Shown: positions 43,194 to 44,805 of the stretch, in pieces
Layout of the letters: each line of letters opens with the position of its first letter
How positions within the stretch are numbered: position 1 is the first letter of the stretch
Source of the DNA: JBBRMQ01 sp038230775
GTDB lineage: Bacteria > Acidobacteriota > Thermoanaerobaculia > Gp7-AA8
Assembly (NCBI GenBank): GCA_038230775.1
Contig: JBBRMQ010000004.1
Coordinates: 1-44,805 of the forward strand
Length of the DNA: 44,805 nucleotides
Reading direction: 5' to 3'
Notes under the pieces: generated by a model
Told to the model about the DNA's origin: nothing
Seen by the model: the letters and a program-made list of their open reading frames with translations, nothing else
The model's database searches: none
Position numbers and translations under genes: made by a program

Positions 43194-44005
43194 GCGCCGA
43201 CCTGAGACCCGCGACCACCGATCCGCGCATCAAAGGCTTCTTTACAGACTCCACTCTCTGCACCGGTTGCAAGGCTTGCGAAGTCGCGTGCAAGGAATGG
43301 AACGACGTGCCCGACGACGGCTTCGTGTTCAGCGGGCTCTCCTACGACAACACGGTTGCCCTCGGACACTCCACGTGGCGTCACGTGAAGTTCGTCGAGC
43401 ACGAGCCGCAGATCGGATCGGGCGGCAACGCGCCCGGTCTTGTGACATGGGCCTTCTCGTCGGATGTCTGCAAGCACTGCGCGAACGCCGGTTGTCTCGA
43501 AGCCTGTCCCACCGGATCGATCGTGCGGACCGAGTTCGGAAGTGTCTATGTCCAGCCCGACATCTGCAATGGTTGCGGCTACTGCGTCGTCAGTTGTCCG
43601 TTCGGCGTGATCGATAAGAAACCGGACGACGGGCGGGCGTTCAAGTGCACGTTCTGCTACGACCGGCAGAAGGACGGACTCACTCCTGCATGCGCGAAGG
43701 CGTGCCCCACGGGCTCGATCATGTTTGGTGACCTCGATGAGCTCGAGCGCGCCGCCGATCGGCGCATCGCGGAACTGCACAGCGCTGGAATGACGGATGC
43801 CAACCTCTGGAACCCGAAGCACACCAGCGTGGGCGGCACGAATGCGTTTTTTCTCGTCCGCGGCGATGCCGCCGACTACAACCTTCCGCAGAATCCCGAG
43901 GTGCCGACGACACTGTTGCCGCAGGCGTGGAAGAGCGCGGCGATCGGCGCAAGTGCGCTTTTCCTCGGATCCCTTCTGGCGTTCGCGTTGTCCAGAACCG
44001 AATGA
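43190..44005 (+). CDS. fdhB: Formate dehydrogenase iron-sulfur (beta) subunit
   Basis: 271 residues from GTG 43190, overlapping the fdhA stop. Electron-transfer subunit with four [4Fe-4S] cluster motifs: CTGCKACEVACKEW, CKHCANAGCLEACP, CNGCGYCVVSCPFG and CTFCYDRQ ... CAKACP, as in FdnH/FdoH. A C-terminal membrane helix (AAIGASALFLGSLLAFAL, about 246-263) anchors it. It passes electrons from FdhA to the membrane subunit encoded next; the ATG of that gene overlaps its stop. Confidence 0.95.
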   Translation: MSADLRPATTDPRIKGFFTDSTLCTGCKACEVACKEWNDVPDDGFVFSGLSYDNTVALGHSTWRHVKFVEHEPQIGSGGNAPGLVTWAFSSDVCKHCANAGCLEACPTGSIVRTEFGSVYVQPDICNGCGYCVVSCPFGVIDKKPDDGRAFKCTFCYDRQKDGLTPACAKACPTGSIMFGDLDELERAADRRIAELHSAGMTDANLWNPKHTSVGGTNAFFLVRGDAADYNLPQNPEVPTTLLPQAWKSAAIGASALFLGSLLAFALSRTE

Positions 44006-44802
44006 ACGACGACGGCTACTACGGACTGCCGTTGCTGAAGAAACCCGTGTGGACGTGGGAGGTGCCGGTCTACTTCTTCGATGGCGGCACCGCCGGCGCT
44101 TCCGCGGTGATCGCGTTGACGGCGCAGATCGCACGGGCGGATCGCGACCTCGTGCGTCACGCGCGCCGGATCGCCGCCGGGGGCGCCGTCCTCTCCGCGC
44201 CGCTCCTCATCATGGATCTCGGCCGCCCCGAACGCTTCCTCTACATGCTGCGGATCTTCAAGCCGCAGAGCGCGATGTCGGTCGGCGCGTGGACACTCTC
44301 GGCGTTCGGCGCGGCAACGGCGGGGGCCGCGCTCTTCGACGAGTCGATCATCGGCAACATCGCCGCGGTCTTCGCCGGCGCGACCGGACTGGTGATGGCC
44401 ACGTACACCGGTGTCTTGTTAGGCGCAACGTCGATCCCGGTGTGGGCGAAGAACGCGTCGACGCTTCCGATGCTCTTCGCTGCATCGGCGGCCAGTTCGG
44501 CGACTTCGGTCCTGCAGCTCGCGGGTCATGATGACCGCGCGCTGAACGCTATCGGAATCGCCGCCGCGGCAGCGGAGTCGTTCCTGAATCCGAAAGCAGA
44601 GCGCTCCCCGATGCTGCAGGCGGCGGCTGCGCTTTCCGGTCCGATCCCTCTCGTTCTGCGACTCCTCGGCTCGAAACGGGCGCGCAAAGTTGCGGCCGCC
44701 TCCGCCATTGCCGGCTCGCTGCTCACCCGTTTGGCGTGGGTGGAGGCCGGGCGCAAATCGGCGGCTAAATATCAACCTGTCAACAAGATAAAGGAGGGCT
44801 AA
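44002..44802 (+). CDS. NrfD/PsrC-like membrane subunit (polysulfide-reductase NrfD family)
   Basis: 266 residues, largely hydrophobic. It opens with PVWTWEVPVYFFDGGTAGAS, typical of NrfD-family integral membrane subunits, and shows about six or seven helices (VIALTAQI, GAVLSAPLLIMDLGRPERF, LSAFGAATAGAAL, AAVFAGATGLVMATYTGVLLG, AASAASSATSVLQLAG, AIGIAAAAAE). LLIMDLGRPERFLYMLRIFKP is a conserved family block. It probably exchanges electrons with quinones and replaces the cytochrome b subunit of FdnGHI. Short relative to some NrfD proteins (300-400). Complete in the window, three bases before its end. Confidence 0.9.
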   Translation: MNDDGYYGLPLLKKPVWTWEVPVYFFDGGTAGASAVIALTAQIARADRDLVRHARRIAAGGAVLSAPLLIMDLGRPERFLYMLRIFKPQSAMSVGAWTLSAFGAATAGAALFDESIIGNIAAVFAGATGLVMATYTGVLLGATSIPVWAKNASTLPMLFAASAASSATSVLQLAGHDDRALNAIGIAAAAAESFLNPKAERSPMLQAAAALSGPIPLVLRLLGSKRARKVAAASAIAGSLLTRLAWVEAGRKSAAKYQPVNKIKEG

Positions 44803-44805
44803 ACC

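Noticed and set aside
1..44805. tRNA, rRNA or selC genes
   Set aside because: No cloverleaf T-loop pattern with matching arms and no rRNA signature was seen on either strand by eye.

Overview
This is a high-GC chromosomal window from a free-living bacterium. The gene content fits an Acidobacteriota-like soil or sediment organism: a Ser/Thr kinase fused to a TolB-like domain, a DUF885 protein, a very large BNR/VPS10-type propeller, an E1 alpha-beta fusion, HYR/FN3 giant secreted proteins and many GC-rich palindromic repeats. The phylum is an inference from gene families only. No rRNA, tRNA or CRISPR array was seen.

Layout. 1-3281: a cut-off Ser/Thr kinase (-), a repeat patch, then an NAD-salvage operon in which nicotinate phosphoribosyltransferase and nicotinamidase are both broken while the PRPP synthetase between them is intact. 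3196-7333: a DUF885 protein, a repeat patch, and an overlapping trio (RmlD-like reductase, double VOC protein, MerB-like protein). The MerB-like frame carries an in-frame TGA where MerB has its second catalytic Cys, followed by a SECIS-like hairpin. 7330-10430: three minus-strand genes (DUF1579, methyltransferase, oversized ketoacyl synthase). 10487-13044: lipoprotein, unknown protein, D-Ala-D-Ala carboxypeptidase. 13045-16434: a nested palindrome, a zinc-ribbon gene, and a lower-GC pair of secreted protein plus subtilase with a frameshift. 16435-20616: M19 dipeptidase, HAD remnant, rpsO-pnp and a clear terminator. 20661-34375: frameshifted AraC regulator, DUF4242, collagen-like protein, BNR propeller, LuxR-type regulator, Gfo/Idh oxidoreductase, phosphohexomutase, E1 fusion and GH3 enzyme. 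34412-39151: a 1,579-residue repetitive secreted protein. 39321-44802: a formate dehydrogenase locus (fdhD divergent from fdhA-fdhB-nrfD-like) whose catalytic subunit needs UGA read as selenocysteine and carries a textbook bacterial SECIS.

How it fits together. The formate dehydrogenase shows that this organism must decode UGA as Sec, provided selA/B/C/D lie elsewhere. That makes the second UGA, in the MerB-like gene, a credible undescribed selenoprotein rather than only a nonsense mutation. The main caution is that the same window holds several decayed or frameshifted genes (pncB, pncA, AraC, subtilase leader, HAD), so ordinary decay or assembly error must be excluded. GC-rich REP-like palindromes are spread between genes, and two lie in frame inside coding sequences.
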